A DNA stretch of 16,312 nt from Alphaproteobacteria bacterium (GCA_021774355.1 JAJFJE010000403.1:1-16312), one strand, 5' to 3'; shown: positions 1-6,764, numbered from the stretch's first letter. Notes: generated by a model not told the origin, from the sequence alone. Numbers and translations: made by a program.

Positions 1-581
1 AGCTGCGGCTGTTCGGCAGTGCGGTCTATGACCAGGACCGCTGGCTGCCCCAGGTCGCGGTCGGCGTGGAATACAAGAAGAACCAGTCCGACAAGCTGAT
101 CGCCGTGCTCAAGGCGGCGACCGGCGGCAAGGTCGACGATGACGGTTTCGACTATTATCTGGCGGCGACCAAGCTGTTCCTGGAGCCGGGGATTCTGGTC
201 AACGGCACCATCCGCCTGACCAAGGCCAATCAGTTCGGCCTGCTCGGCTTTGGCGGCGATCGCCATGACAGCTATTCGGCCGAATTCGAAGGCTCGGTGG
301 CCTATCTGCTGACCCGCCACGTCGCCATCGGCGGCGAGTATCGCTTCAAGCCCAACAATATCGATTCGTCGGGCGGGCCTTTTGCCGGGGCTCTGAAACG
401 GCCGCTGCAGGAAGATAACGCCTTCGACCTGTTCGTCGCCTATTTCCCGATCAAATATGTCTCCTTGACCGCGGCTTACGTGAATCTGGGCAATATTGCG
501 TCGGTTGCGGATGCCGTCGGCACCGCCAACCAGGACCGGACCCAGGACGGTTTCTACGGCTCGATCCAGGTGGCGTTCTGA
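1..581 (+). CDS. DUF3034-type outer-membrane protein, 3' part (5' truncated by window edge)
   Basis: The open frame enters from the left edge (first full codon at position 3) and runs 192 codons to TGA at 579-581, so only the C-terminal part is seen. A GTG at 66 opens the same frame but is internal, because the preceding codons (LRLFGSAVYDQDRWLPQVAVG) continue the same type of sequence. The protein alternates polar and hydrophobic residues as transmembrane beta strands do (for example AVGVEYKK, AIGGEYRF, SLTAAYVNLG) and ends in aromatic GSIQVAF, a typical outer-membrane beta-barrel C-terminal signature. The pattern resembles the DUF3034 family of probable outer-membrane proteins. It lies tail-to-tail with the benzoate regulator downstream, so a role in uptake of aromatic compounds is possible, but that is inference from position. 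A generic porin-like barrel is the alternative. Confidence 0.75.
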   Translation, partial: LRLFGSAVYDQDRWLPQVAVGVEYKKNQSDKLIAVLKAATGGKVDDDGFDYYLAATKLFLEPGILVNGTIRLTKANQFGLLGFGGDRHDSYSAEFEGSVAYLLTRHVAIGGEYRFKPNNIDSSGGPFAGALKRPLQEDNAFDLFVAYFPIKYVSLTAAYVNLGNIASVADAVGTANQDRTQDGFYGSIQVAF

Positions 582-710
582 CCGCCCATCGAGGCGACAT
601 GGTCGTGGCCCCGAAGGAAAATGGCGTGGCCTGCTGGGGCGACAGACGGACGATCTTCAGCGTCCTGGCCCCCAGGCCGGCGGCCAGCGGCGCGTAAGCT
701 GCAGGTTCGG

Positions 711-733
711 CGCCGCCCCCTGGCGGGGCGGCG
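711..733. terminator. GC-rich hairpin between the convergent DUF3034 gene and boxR
   Basis: A perfect 9-bp inverted repeat, CGCCGCCCC (711-719) and GGGGCGGCG (725-733), encloses a 5-nt loop and directly abuts the boxR stop codon at 734-736. It is well placed to end boxR transcription on the minus strand and, less closely, the DUF3034 gene on the plus strand. No T-run follows on either strand, so it is not a canonical intrinsic terminator. It could instead protect mRNA 3' ends. Nothing else was recognised in the 582-710 part of this gap. Confidence 0.45.
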
Positions 734-1624
734 TCAGCCCGCCTGAACCCGTTCCGTCAGCCGGCCTTTCAGCGCGGCCAGGCTGTCGGCCACGGTCCGG
801 CCGGACGTGTCGAAGGTCAGGTCGGCCTTGGCATAGAAGGGCGTGCGTTCGGCCAGGATGAGTTTCAGGTCTCCCATCGCCTCGCGGTTGCCGGCCATCG
901 GCCGGAAGTCGCCCTGGGCCATCACCCGGGCCATGTGCTCCTCGGGCGCGGCCTTCAGCCAGACAGTGAAGCACGCGGCCAGCAGACGGTCGAACGTGGC
1001 TGCCTCGGCGACAATGCCGCCGGGCGTGGCAATCACCGCCGCCGGATAGTGGGCGATGGTTTCGTCCAGAACCCGCCGCTCGTAGCGTCGGTAGGCCGTG
1101 GCGCCATAGAGCGCGTGGATCTCGTCGGGCCGGCACCCGGCAGCCTGCTCGATGTCCCGCGCCAGTTCGACGAAAGGCAGCTTCAGGGCCTCGGCCAGCA
1201 GCCGGCCCAGGGTCGATTTTCCGGCCCCGCGCAGCCCGATCAGCGCGATCCGCAGCGGCTGCCCGCCGGGGGGCCGGGGGCGGCCGAACAGCTCGGCCAA
1301 GGCGCGCCGGGCCTGTTCAAGCTCGGCCGGGCCGCGGTCCCGCAGCAATTCCCGCAACAGCAGCCAGTCCGCATTGGCCGTGGTCGCGTCGCCGACCAGT
1401 TCGGCGATCGAACAGTCGAGCGCCGCCGCCACCTGGCGCAGGATCAGCACGGTCGGGTTGCCCAGGCCCGCCTCCAGATTGGCCAGATGGCGTTCGGATA
1501 CCCCGGCACCCTCCGCCAGGCCCCGGCGGGTCATGCCGCGGCGGGCACGCAGCCGCCGGACCCGGTCGCCGAGGGCGACCAGGAACGGTTCTCTGGGTTC
1601 TTCCAAGCGGGGTGCCTCGGTCAT
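734..1624 (-). CDS. boxR: BoxR-type transcriptional regulator of benzoyl-CoA degradation (HTH + shikimate kinase-like domain)
   Basis: The 296-aa protein joins an N-terminal XRE-type helix-turn-helix (about residues 17-75, with RRGLAEGAGVSERHLANLE as the recognition region) to a C-terminal shikimate-kinase-like P-loop domain. Its Walker A is GLRGAGKST at 130-138, followed by kinase-like segments FVELARDIE and ATPGGIV. This HTH/shikimate-kinase fusion is the hallmark of BoxR and BzdR, repressors that respond to benzoyl-CoA; the kinase fold is thought to sense the effector rather than phosphorylate shikimate. The start at 1624 (MTEAPRLEEP) gives the expected length; the in-frame upstream extension lacks family-like sequence and would run into bclA. 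It is divergent from the benzoate-CoA ligase gene, the usual arrangement for control of the box pathway, and probably also represses itself. A true shikimate kinase is unlikely because of the fused HTH. Confidence 0.9.
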   Translation of the reverse strand: MTEAPRLEEPREPFLVALGDRVRRLRARRGMTRRGLAEGAGVSERHLANLEAGLGNPTVLILRQVAAALDCSIAELVGDATTANADWLLLRELLRDRGPAELEQARRALAELFGRPRPPGGQPLRIALIGLRGAGKSTLGRLLAEALKLPFVELARDIEQAAGCRPDEIHALYGATAYRRYERRVLDETIAHYPAAVIATPGGIVAEAATFDRLLAACFTVWLKAAPEEHMARVMAQGDFRPMAGNREAMGDLKLILAERTPFYAKADLTFDTSGRTVADSLAALKGRLTERVQAG

Positions 1625-1655
1625 GATCCCTCTATACCGCGACCCTGACCGATGA

Positions 1656-1709
1656 GCAATAATGCAGCCTGAACCTTGTTCGGACCGGCGCGCATGTATT
1701 ATCGTGCAG
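1656..1709. promoter_or_regulatory. Divergent boxR/bclA control region with candidate BoxR operators
   Basis: The 106-bp gap between the divergent starts holds two dyads with GCA/TGC ends. One is GCA-ATAA-TGC at 1656-1665. The other is GCATG-TATTAT-CGTGC at 1692-1707, with one mismatched pair. TGCAG recurs as a direct repeat at 1663-1667 and 1705-1709, 42 bp apart, which is about four helical turns. TGCA tetrads are, as I recall, the core of BzdR/BoxR operators in Azoarcus. TATTAT at 1697-1702 is a good -10 for bclA and sits in the spacer of the second dyad, so a bound repressor would cover it. TTGTTC at 1676-1681 is a possible -35, although the spacer is short (15 bp). Operator assignment is inference. 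Confidence 0.55.
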
Positions 1710-1730
1710 GAAACGAAAAGGGGGACAGTC

Positions 1731-3272
1731 GTGATCCAGGAGCCGCCGGCCGAACTGAACTTCGCCGCCCATGTCATCGGGCTCAATGACGGCCGGCCGG
1801 ACAAGCCGGCCTATATCGACGAGCGCGGCGGCCTGAGCTACGGCCAGTTGGCCGACGCGATCCGCCGTTGCGCGGCCGGCTATCGCGCGGCGGGCCTGCA
1901 GCCCGAGCAGCGCCTGTTCCTGCTGATGCATGACGGGATCGACTGGCCGGTTGCCTTTCTCGGCGCGCTTTACGCCGGGATCGTGCCGGTGGCCGTGAAC
2001 ACCCTGCTGTCCACGGCCGATTATGCCTATATGATCGACCACAGCGGTGCCGCCGCGCTCCTGGTGTCGGCCCCCCTGCTGCCGGTGATCGACGCGGCCC
2101 TGGGCCAGGCCCGGTGCCGGCCGGCGGTCATCGTGGCCGGTGCGGTGGTGGACGGCCGGACCCCGTTCAGCCGCCTGTTCGAAGCGGGCACGGCCGCCGC
2201 GGCGCCCACCCGGGCCGATGATATCGCCTTCTGGCTCTATTCCTCGGGCTCGACCGGCCGGCCCAAGGGCACGGTCCATAGCCATGGCAACCTGTTCGCG
2301 ACCAACGCCACCTATGGCGTCCATGTGCTCGGCCTGACCGACCAGGACGTGGTGTTCTCGGCGGCCAAGCTGTTCTTCGCCTATGGCCTGGGCAATGCCC
2401 TGACCTTCCCCCTGTCGGCCGGCGCGACCACCGTCCTGATGGGCGAAAGGCCGACCCCGGCGAGCGTCTTCGCGCGCCTGACCCGGCACCGGCCCAGCGT
2501 CTTCTTTGGGGTCCCCACGCTCTATGCCGCGATGCTCGCGGCGCCCGGCATCGAGCGCAGCGATGTCGCCCTGCGCCTGGCGGTATCGGCCGGCGAGGCC
2601 CTGCCGAGGGACATCGGCGAACGCTTCGAGGCGCGCTTCGGCTGCCCGATCATGGATGGCATCGGGTCCACCGAGATGCTGCACATCTTCCTGTCCAACC
2701 GGGTCGGCGACATCCGCTATGGCACCACCGGCACGCCGGTCCCCGGGTATGATGTCGAACTGCGCAGCGACGACGGCCGGCCGGTCGGCCCCGGAACCCT
2801 GGGCGACCTCTATGTCCGCGGACCCAGCGCGGCCCTGCTCTACTGGGCCGACCGCGGCCGCAGCCGGGCCACCTTCCTCGGCCCCTGGACCCGCAGCGGC
2901 GACAAATATCTGTGTGACGAGAATGGTTATTACGTCTATGCCGGGCGGAGCGACGACATGCTGAAGGTCAGCGGGCAGTATGTCTCGCCTTTCGAGGTCG
3001 AAGGCACCCTGGTGGAACATCCAGCGGTGCTCGAAGCGGCAGTCATCGGGACCGCCGACGCTAGCGGCCTGACCAAGACCAAGGCATTCCTGGTCCTGAA
3101 ACCAGAGGCCTTGCCGTCAACGGCCCTCGAGGACGAGATCAGGGCTTTCGTGAAGGCCCGCCTGGCGGCCCACAAATATCCCCGGGCGATCGAATTCGTC
3201 GACGAGCTGCCCAAGACCGCGACCGGCAAGATCCAGCGCTTCAAGCTGCGCCAGCGGGAAGCGGCGGCTTGA
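1731..3272 (+). CDS. bclA: Benzoate-CoA ligase (AMP-forming)
   Basis: This 513-aa ANL-superfamily adenylating enzyme should activate benzoate with ATP and CoA to benzoyl-CoA, AMP and pyrophosphate in the cytoplasm, the first step of benzoyl-CoA-dependent degradation. The P-loop motif SSGSTGRPKG lies at about residues 171-180 and is followed by TVHSHGN. The middle motif DGIGSTEMLHIFLSN matches the benzoate-CoA ligase subfamily, where the STEMLHIF segment is characteristic. YAGRSDDMLKVSG marks the hinge and C-terminal domain, and the catalytic lysine is in TATGK (K500). GTG at 1731 is chosen because AAGGGGGA (1718-1725) lies 5 nt upstream and the family normally starts near ELNFAAH. An upstream ATG at 1662 adds residues unlike the family. 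Specificity for benzoate over 4-hydroxy- or 2-aminobenzoate cannot be settled from sequence alone, but the boxR neighbour favours benzoate. Confidence 0.92.
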   Translation: MIQEPPAELNFAAHVIGLNDGRPDKPAYIDERGGLSYGQLADAIRRCAAGYRAAGLQPEQRLFLLMHDGIDWPVAFLGALYAGIVPVAVNTLLSTADYAYMIDHSGAAALLVSAPLLPVIDAALGQARCRPAVIVAGAVVDGRTPFSRLFEAGTAAAAPTRADDIAFWLYSSGSTGRPKGTVHSHGNLFATNATYGVHVLGLTDQDVVFSAAKLFFAYGLGNALTFPLSAGATTVLMGERPTPASVFARLTRHRPSVFFGVPTLYAAMLAAPGIERSDVALRLAVSAGEALPRDIGERFEARFGCPIMDGIGSTEMLHIFLSNRVGDIRYGTTGTPVPGYDVELRSDDGRPVGPGTLGDLYVRGPSAALLYWADRGRSRATFLGPWTRSGDKYLCDENGYYVYAGRSDDMLKVSGQYVSPFEVEGTLVEHPAVLEAAVIGTADASGLTKTKAFLVLKPEALPSTALEDEIRAFVKARLAAHKYPRAIEFVDELPKTATGKIQRFKLRQREAAA

Positions 3273-4075
3273 CCCGGCAGCTCGTCATCGACCGCCCGGA
3301 GGGGCCGCTGGCGATCGAGTACCGCGCCGTGGCGGGGCCGTCCGACGGCCCCGTGATGGTGTTCCTCCATGAGGGGCTGGGCTCGGTCGCCCAGTGGCGC
3401 GACGTTCCCGATCGGCTGTGTGCCGCTGCCGGCTGCCGCGGCCTGGTCTATTCCCGGCCCGGCTATGGCCGCTCGACGCCCCGCCCGGCGGGCGTTCGCT
3501 GGCCGGTCCGCTTCATGCACGATCAGGCGGCGCTGCTCCCCGGGGTGCTGTCGGCGCTGGGCCTGGGCGACCCGGTCTGGCTGCTTGGCCACAGCGACGG
3601 CGGCTCGATCGCGCTGATCGCCGCCGCGCAACAGCCGGCGCTGGTCGCCGGCGCGATCGTCCTGGCGCCCCACATCTTCGTCGAGGAGGTCACCCTGGCG
3701 CGCATCCGGGCGGCCCGGGTGGACTATCTGGCGGGTGGCTTGAAGGCGGCGCTGGGACGGTATCACGACGATCCCGATTCGGCCTTTTTCGGCTGGAACG
3801 ACATTTGGCTCGATCCCGCATTCCGCGCCTGGACCCTGGCCGACCTGCTGGGCCGGATCCGCTGTCCGCTGCTGGCGGTGCAGGGCGCGGACGATCCCTA
3901 CGGCACCATGGCCCAGCTTGACGGCATCGCCCACCGGGTGCCCCAGGCCGAACTGCTGAAGCTGGTGTCCTGCGGCCACGCGCCCCAGCGCGACCAGCCC
4001 GACCGCCTGCTTGCCGAAGTCGCCCGGTTTGTCGGGCGCCATCGGGCGATTTGCGCGCCGTCGCCGCCGTGCTAG
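3269..4075 (+). CDS. Alpha/beta-fold hydrolase coupled to the benzoate-CoA ligase gene
   Basis: The 268-aa protein has the alpha/beta-hydrolase layout: an oxyanion-region motif HEGLGSVAQWRDVP (34-47), nucleophile elbow GHSDGG with Ser109, an acid in GADDPYG (Asp208 or 209) and His237 in CGHAPQ. No signal peptide is visible, so it is probably cytoplasmic. It starts at a TTG whose last two bases overlap the TGA of bclA (TTGA), and no ATG or GTG gives a better start, so translation is probably coupled to the ligase. Hydrolases of this kind commonly travel with box clusters. The substrate is not known; hydrolysis of a CoA thioester or of an ester precursor that releases benzoate are both plausible. 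Membership in the benzoate operon is well supported, the exact reaction is not. Confidence 0.85.
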   Translation: MTRQLVIDRPEGPLAIEYRAVAGPSDGPVMVFLHEGLGSVAQWRDVPDRLCAAAGCRGLVYSRPGYGRSTPRPAGVRWPVRFMHDQAALLPGVLSALGLGDPVWLLGHSDGGSIALIAAAQQPALVAGAIVLAPHIFVEEVTLARIRAARVDYLAGGLKAALGRYHDDPDSAFFGWNDIWLDPAFRAWTLADLLGRIRCPLLAVQGADDPYGTMAQLDGIAHRVPQAELLKLVSCGHAPQRDQPDRLLAEVARFVGRHRAICAPSPPC

Positions 4076-4085
4076 GAGTCAGCCT

Positions 4086-4104
4086 GTCCCGCAACGAACG
4101 GGAC
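4086..4104 (+). other. Small stem-loop between the hydrolase and MAPEG genes
   Basis: GTCCCG (4086-4091) and CGGGAC (4099-4104) form a 6-bp stem around a 7-nt loop, 10 bp after the hydrolase stop and 18 bp before the MAPEG start. There is no T-run after it. It may weakly attenuate read-through from the benzoate operon or sit in the MAPEG leader; the evidence is only the inverted repeat. Confidence 0.25.
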
Positions 4105-4122
4105 GCGTAACAGGGGGAAACC

Positions 4123-4527
4123 ATGCTTGCCATATGGATGATTCTGGTGGCGGCGCTGCTGCCCGTCGGTACCGTCGGCCTGGCCAAGATGTCGGCCCTG
4201 GGGTCCTACGACCACACCAATTCCCGCCAGTGGGAAGCGAGCCTCACCGGCTGGCGCCAGCGGGCGGTGTGGGCCCAGCGCAATCATTTCGAGGCCTTTC
4301 CGGCTTTCGCCATCGCCGTGGCCCTGGCGCTGACGGTGGGCGTGGACGCCGTGCTGGTCAACCAGCTGGCGGTCGCCTTCGTGGTCGCCCGGCTGGCCTA
4401 TACCGGGGTCTATCTGGCGATCAATATCGGTCTGCTGCGCACCGCCGTATGGGCCGTCGGCATGGCCATCACGGTCTATCTGTTCGTGCTCGCCGCAACC
4501 CAGGCGGTGGTCGACACCTCGGTCTGA
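4123..4527 (+). CDS. MAPEG family membrane protein
   Basis: The 134-aa protein is almost entirely hydrophobic, with four likely membrane helices (about residues 2-22, 57-77, 80-103 and 107-127). It carries the MAPEG-type loop motif RAVWAQRNHFEAFP at 48-60. MAPEG proteins (membrane-associated proteins in eicosanoid and glutathione metabolism) include microsomal glutathione transferases; bacterial members of this short type have no firmly assigned substrate. Start ATG 4123 is supported by AGGGGGA at 4112-4118. It follows the hydrolase by 47 bp and is convergent with the phnM paralogue. A link to benzoate or phosphonate metabolism is not evident, and it may simply be a stand-alone gene between two catabolic modules. 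Confidence 0.85.
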   Translation: MLAIWMILVAALLPVGTVGLAKMSALGSYDHTNSRQWEASLTGWRQRAVWAQRNHFEAFPAFAIAVALALTVGVDAVLVNQLAVAFVVARLAYTGVYLAINIGLLRTAVWAVGMAITVYLFVLAATQAVVDTSV

Positions 4528-4596
4528 GGCCCGGCCAGGCCCCGGCCGGTCACGGCCGTGGCGCGCCGTCGAACCCGCGGGGGGTCCGCCCCGGCC

Positions 4597-5745
4597 TCAG
4601 GAAAACCGCTCCGGCGCCGTGGTGAAGACCGGCCGCCCGGCAACCAGGGTGGCGACCAGCCGGGGCCGCCGCGGGTCGCCGTCGTCGACCAGGACGAGGT
4701 CGGCCCGCTTCCCGGGGGCCAGGGTGCCGCGGTCGTCGAGGCCGGTCGCCCGGGCGGGGTTGGCGCTGACCAGGGCCCAGGCCGCAGCCAGGCTGCCGCC
4801 CGGCCGCTGGGCCAGCAGGAAGGCGGCGTTGAGCAGGGCCGGATAGTAATAGTCGGAGGCCAGCACGGTGCACAGGCCGGCCTCGACCATGGCGGTGGCG
4901 CAGACCGCGCCATGGTGGCTGCCGCCGCGCAGCACATTGGGGGCGCCCAGCACCACCGGATTGCCGAGCGCCCGCGCCGCCCGCGCCGTGGCAGCGGTTT
5001 CGGGAAATTCGGCGATGGTGCAGCCCAGCCGGTGATAGTGCCGGCGCCGTTCCGGGCTGTCGTCGTCGTGGGAGAGCAAGGGCAGGCCGGCGCGGCGGGC
5101 GGCCGCGGCCAGCCGCTCCAGGGCGGCAGGGACCGCGTCTGCCCGGGCCGCCACCTGCTCGACCAGGGCGGTAAAAGAGGCGGCGTCCAGGCCGCTGCGC
5201 TCGATGACCTTGGCCGCCTTGTCGGGGCGGTGGCGCTGGGCGTGGATGTCCGGCGTATGGTCGTTAAAGGCCAGCAGGCCCAGGCACCCCTCGGCGATCC
5301 AGGTGGCGACCGGGTCCAGCGCGTCGAGCGCATAGGTCTCGAAGCGCAGATGGATGCGGGTGTCGCAGGCCAGCCGCGCCGCCAGGCGCGGCAGGGCCTC
5401 GATCAGGGTGCGGCACGCCTCCAGGCTGCGCAGCCCAGGCTCCCAGGAACAGGTGACACCATGAAACGCCGTGGTGATGCCGCTGGCCAGCATCTGGCGG
5501 TCGGTGTCCTCCAGGGCAATGTCGAGCGGCACGGCGACCCCCGGCCGGGGCATCACCTGCCGTTCGAAGGCATCGCCATGGATGTCGACGATGCCGGGCA
5601 GGGCGAGCAGGCCGCGGCCGTCGAGGCGGCGGCCGGGGCGGGGCGGGGCGCCGTCGATAGCGGCAATGCGGCCGTCGGCCAGGGCCAGGGAACCGGGCGC
5701 GATGGTGCCGTCGGCACGAAGGATGCGGGCGCCGTCGATCAGCAT
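4597..5745 (-). CDS. phnM: PhnM paralogue, amidohydrolase (alpha-D-ribose 1-methylphosphonate 5-triphosphate diphosphatase-like)
   Basis: The 382-aa protein matches PhnM in length (about 380) and layout: a small beta domain flanking a TIM barrel. Retained blocks are LPGIVDIHGDAFERQVMPRPGV (HxD metal motif at 56-58), HLRFE (132-136), NDHTP (161-165), LLSHDDD (223-229), AEFPET (245-250), GAPNVLRGGSHHG (267-279) and ASDYYYPALL (296-305). PhnM removes pyrophosphate from ribosyl alkylphosphonate triphosphate to give the 5-phosphate substrate of PhnJ. A second, more canonical phnM lies in the main operon, and the two differ at the first metal block (HGDAFER here, HTDNLEK there). The start at 5745 is chosen because a Pho box at 5793-5810 lies upstream of it; longer starts such as 5874 would lie beyond that promoter. 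No strong Shine-Dalgarno precedes it. It may be a redundant PhnM or act on a different substrate. Confidence 0.82.
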   Translation of the reverse strand: MLIDGARILRADGTIAPGSLALADGRIAAIDGAPPRPGRRLDGRGLLALPGIVDIHGDAFERQVMPRPGVAVPLDIALEDTDRQMLASGITTAFHGVTCSWEPGLRSLEACRTLIEALPRLAARLACDTRIHLRFETYALDALDPVATWIAEGCLGLLAFNDHTPDIHAQRHRPDKAAKVIERSGLDAASFTALVEQVAARADAVPAALERLAAAARRAGLPLLSHDDDSPERRRHYHRLGCTIAEFPETAATARAARALGNPVVLGAPNVLRGGSHHGAVCATAMVEAGLCTVLASDYYYPALLNAAFLLAQRPGGSLAAAWALVSANPARATGLDDRGTLAPGKRADLVLVDDGDPRRPRLVATLVAGRPVFTTAPERFS

Positions 5746-5776
5746 GGAGTCACTGGCCAGCCATGAACATCTGCCG

Positions 5777-5810
5777 CTTCTAGCAAGTGCCTGTGACAGA
5801 GTCTTGACAG
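5777..5810 (-). promoter_or_regulatory. Pho box and promoter for the phnM paralogue
   Basis: On the minus strand, CTGTCAA (5810-5804), a 4-nt spacer GACT and CTGTCAC (5799-5793) form two 7-mers on an 11-bp period, matching the PhoB Pho-box consensus (CTGTCAY-N4-CTGTCAY) in 13 of 14 conserved positions. TAGAAG (5782-5777) lies exactly 10 bp downstream and can serve as the -10, as at class-II PhoB promoters, where the box replaces the -35. This predicts a start of transcription near 5770 and a leader of about 25 nt before the ATG at 5745. The gene should therefore be induced by phosphate starvation through PhoB/PhoR, which are not in this window. Confidence 0.85.
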
Positions 5811-5867
5811 TGGGTGCTGGACCTTTCCGCCCGGTCATCCGCTCCCCGCCCGCGGTCCCGGCGGCAA

Positions 5868-5912
5868 TTGTCATATCGCCGTCACGGTCCTGTCACGACT
5901 GCGGCCTATCCG
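5868..5912 (+). promoter_or_regulatory. Three-unit Pho box oriented rightward, toward phnF antisense and phnG
   Basis: Three PhoB 7-mers lie on an exact 11-bp period on the plus strand: TTGTCAT (5868-5874), CCGTCAC (5879-5885) and CTGTCAC (5890-5896), scoring 6/7, 6/7 and 7/7. TATCCG (5907-5912), 10 bp further on, is a weak -10 candidate with three of six consensus bases at the usual spacing. The box is 57 bp from, and opposite to, the Pho box of the phnM paralogue, making a divergent Pho-regulated region. No recognised plus-strand gene starts nearby. The next one is phnG at 6765, with phnF lying antisense in between. Confidence 0.72.
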
Positions 5913-5964
5913 TTGGTGCGGCAATGCCGTGCCCGATCGTCGGAGGACCTGCGCCATGGCCGTA

Positions 5965-6678
5965 TCAGGGCCGGAACAGAACCTGCACCCGCTCGCCGGC
6001 AAAGCGGCCATAGCTGTATTCGACAGGGCGGCCGTCCAGGTCGTCATTGACGCTTTCGGTGACCAGGATCGGCTGGCGCGGCGACTGCTGCAGGATCCGC
6101 GCTTCAAGGGCATCGGGCATGCGGGTGGTGACGCGGGTATGGTTGCGGACATAGTCGGCAACCCCGTGCCGGGCCAGCGCCGCGGTGATCGAGCCCGATG
6201 TGCGATAGGCCGCGATCAGGTCGGGAAAGCGGCTGCGCGGGAAGCAATGGCTGACCAGGCTGATCGGCCGGTCGTCGGCATGGCCGACAATGTCGAGGAC
6301 GATCACCCGCTGGCCGCCGCGCAGCTTCAGGGCGCGGGCCATTTCGGCACTGGCCGGCAGGTCCACGGCGCGCACCAGGGCGCCGTGGGGCTGGCGATGC
6401 TGGCCGCTGATGATCGCGGAAAAGCGGGTGCGGCGGCTGACCGGATATTCGATCACCGTCTCCTGGACGAAGCTGCCGCGGCCCTGCTCGATGCGCACCA
6501 GGCCGGCCTCCTCCAGCGTGGCCATGGCCCGGCGCAGGGTATGGCGGTTGACCTGGAAGCGGCGCGCCAGCGCGGCCTCGGGCGGCAGCCGCTCGCCCGC
6601 CTTGAAAGCGCCCGCGGCGATCTCGCCGGCCAGGATCCGCTCGATCTGTTGCCACAGGGGCCCGTCGTGCCGGTCCAT
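5965..6678 (-). CDS. phnF: PhnF, GntR/HutC-family regulator of phosphonate utilisation
   Basis: The 237-aa protein has a GntR winged helix at about residues 5-75 (LPPEAALARRF, then VNRHTLRRAMATLEEAGLVRIEQGRGSFV) and a UTRA effector domain at about 90-232, with characteristic late segments ILVTESVNDDLDGRPVEYSYGRFAGERVQ. PhnF proteins are the local regulators of C-P lyase operons and usually repress until phosphate is scarce or an effector binds. It is divergent from phnG, and a strong palindrome lies between the two starts. Start ATG 6678 has a purine-rich GAAGAAAG a few bases upstream and matches the usual beginning just before the first winged-helix strand. The ligand is unknown. Its whole length is overlapped on the other strand by the region a rightward Pho-box transcript would cross. 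Confidence 0.9.
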   Translation of the reverse strand: MDRHDGPLWQQIERILAGEIAAGAFKAGERLPPEAALARRFQVNRHTLRRAMATLEEAGLVRIEQGRGSFVQETVIEYPVSRRTRFSAIISGQHRQPHGALVRAVDLPASAEMARALKLRGGQRVIVLDIVGHADDRPISLVSHCFPRSRFPDLIAAYRTSGSITAALARHGVADYVRNHTRVTTRMPDALEARILQQSPRQPILVTESVNDDLDGRPVEYSYGRFAGERVQVLFRP

Positions 6679-6689
6679 CGGCCGCTTTC

Positions 6690-6718
6690 TTCAAGGTCTA
6701 GACATCTAGACCTTTATC
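6690..6718. promoter_or_regulatory. PhnF operator palindrome and phnG promoter
   Basis: A perfect 10-bp inverted repeat, AAGGTCTAGA (6693-6702) and TCTAGACCTT (6705-6714), is separated by CA and lies between the phnF and phnG starts. It contains the nested palindrome GTCTAGAC, in keeping with the GT-N-TA-N-AC type of site used by HutC/PhnF regulators. On the plus strand, TTCAAG (6690-6695) and TTTATC (6713-6718) are 17 bp apart, so the operator would fill the spacer of the phnG promoter. The site is about 15 bp upstream of phnF, so autoregulation is likely. There is no Pho box between 6679 and 6764. Confidence 0.85.
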
Positions 6719-6764
6719 GAAGCCGGTCGGTTGCCGCAAGACGGCGGGCCGCTAGGGTGGGGCC

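Noticed and set aside
935..1655. Plus-strand frames of 167 and 237 codons opposite boxR.
   Set aside because: BoxR on the minus strand has both expected domains. These frames are rich in Arg, Gln and Pro without motifs.
1632..3020. A 462-codon minus-strand frame opposite bclA.
   Set aside because: It is antisense to a benzoate-CoA ligase with intact motifs. It shows no domain features and would overrun the divergent control region.
4524..4600. CTGAGGCC (4524-4531) and GGCCTCAG (4593-4600) as a terminator between the convergent MAPEG and phnM-paralogue genes.
   Set aside because: The arms are only 8 bp and 61 nt apart, they include both stop codons, and there is no T-run. GC-rich DNA gives such pairs often.
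4558..5766. A 402-codon plus-strand frame opposite the phnM paralogue.
   Set aside because: The minus-strand protein has PhnM motifs throughout and a Pho box. The plus-strand translation has no recognisable fold and biased composition.
5746..5874. An N-terminal extension of the phnM paralogue starting at the ATG at 5874.
   Set aside because: It would begin upstream of the gene's own Pho box and -10, and the added residues do not resemble the PhnM N-terminus, which starts at MLIDGARIL.
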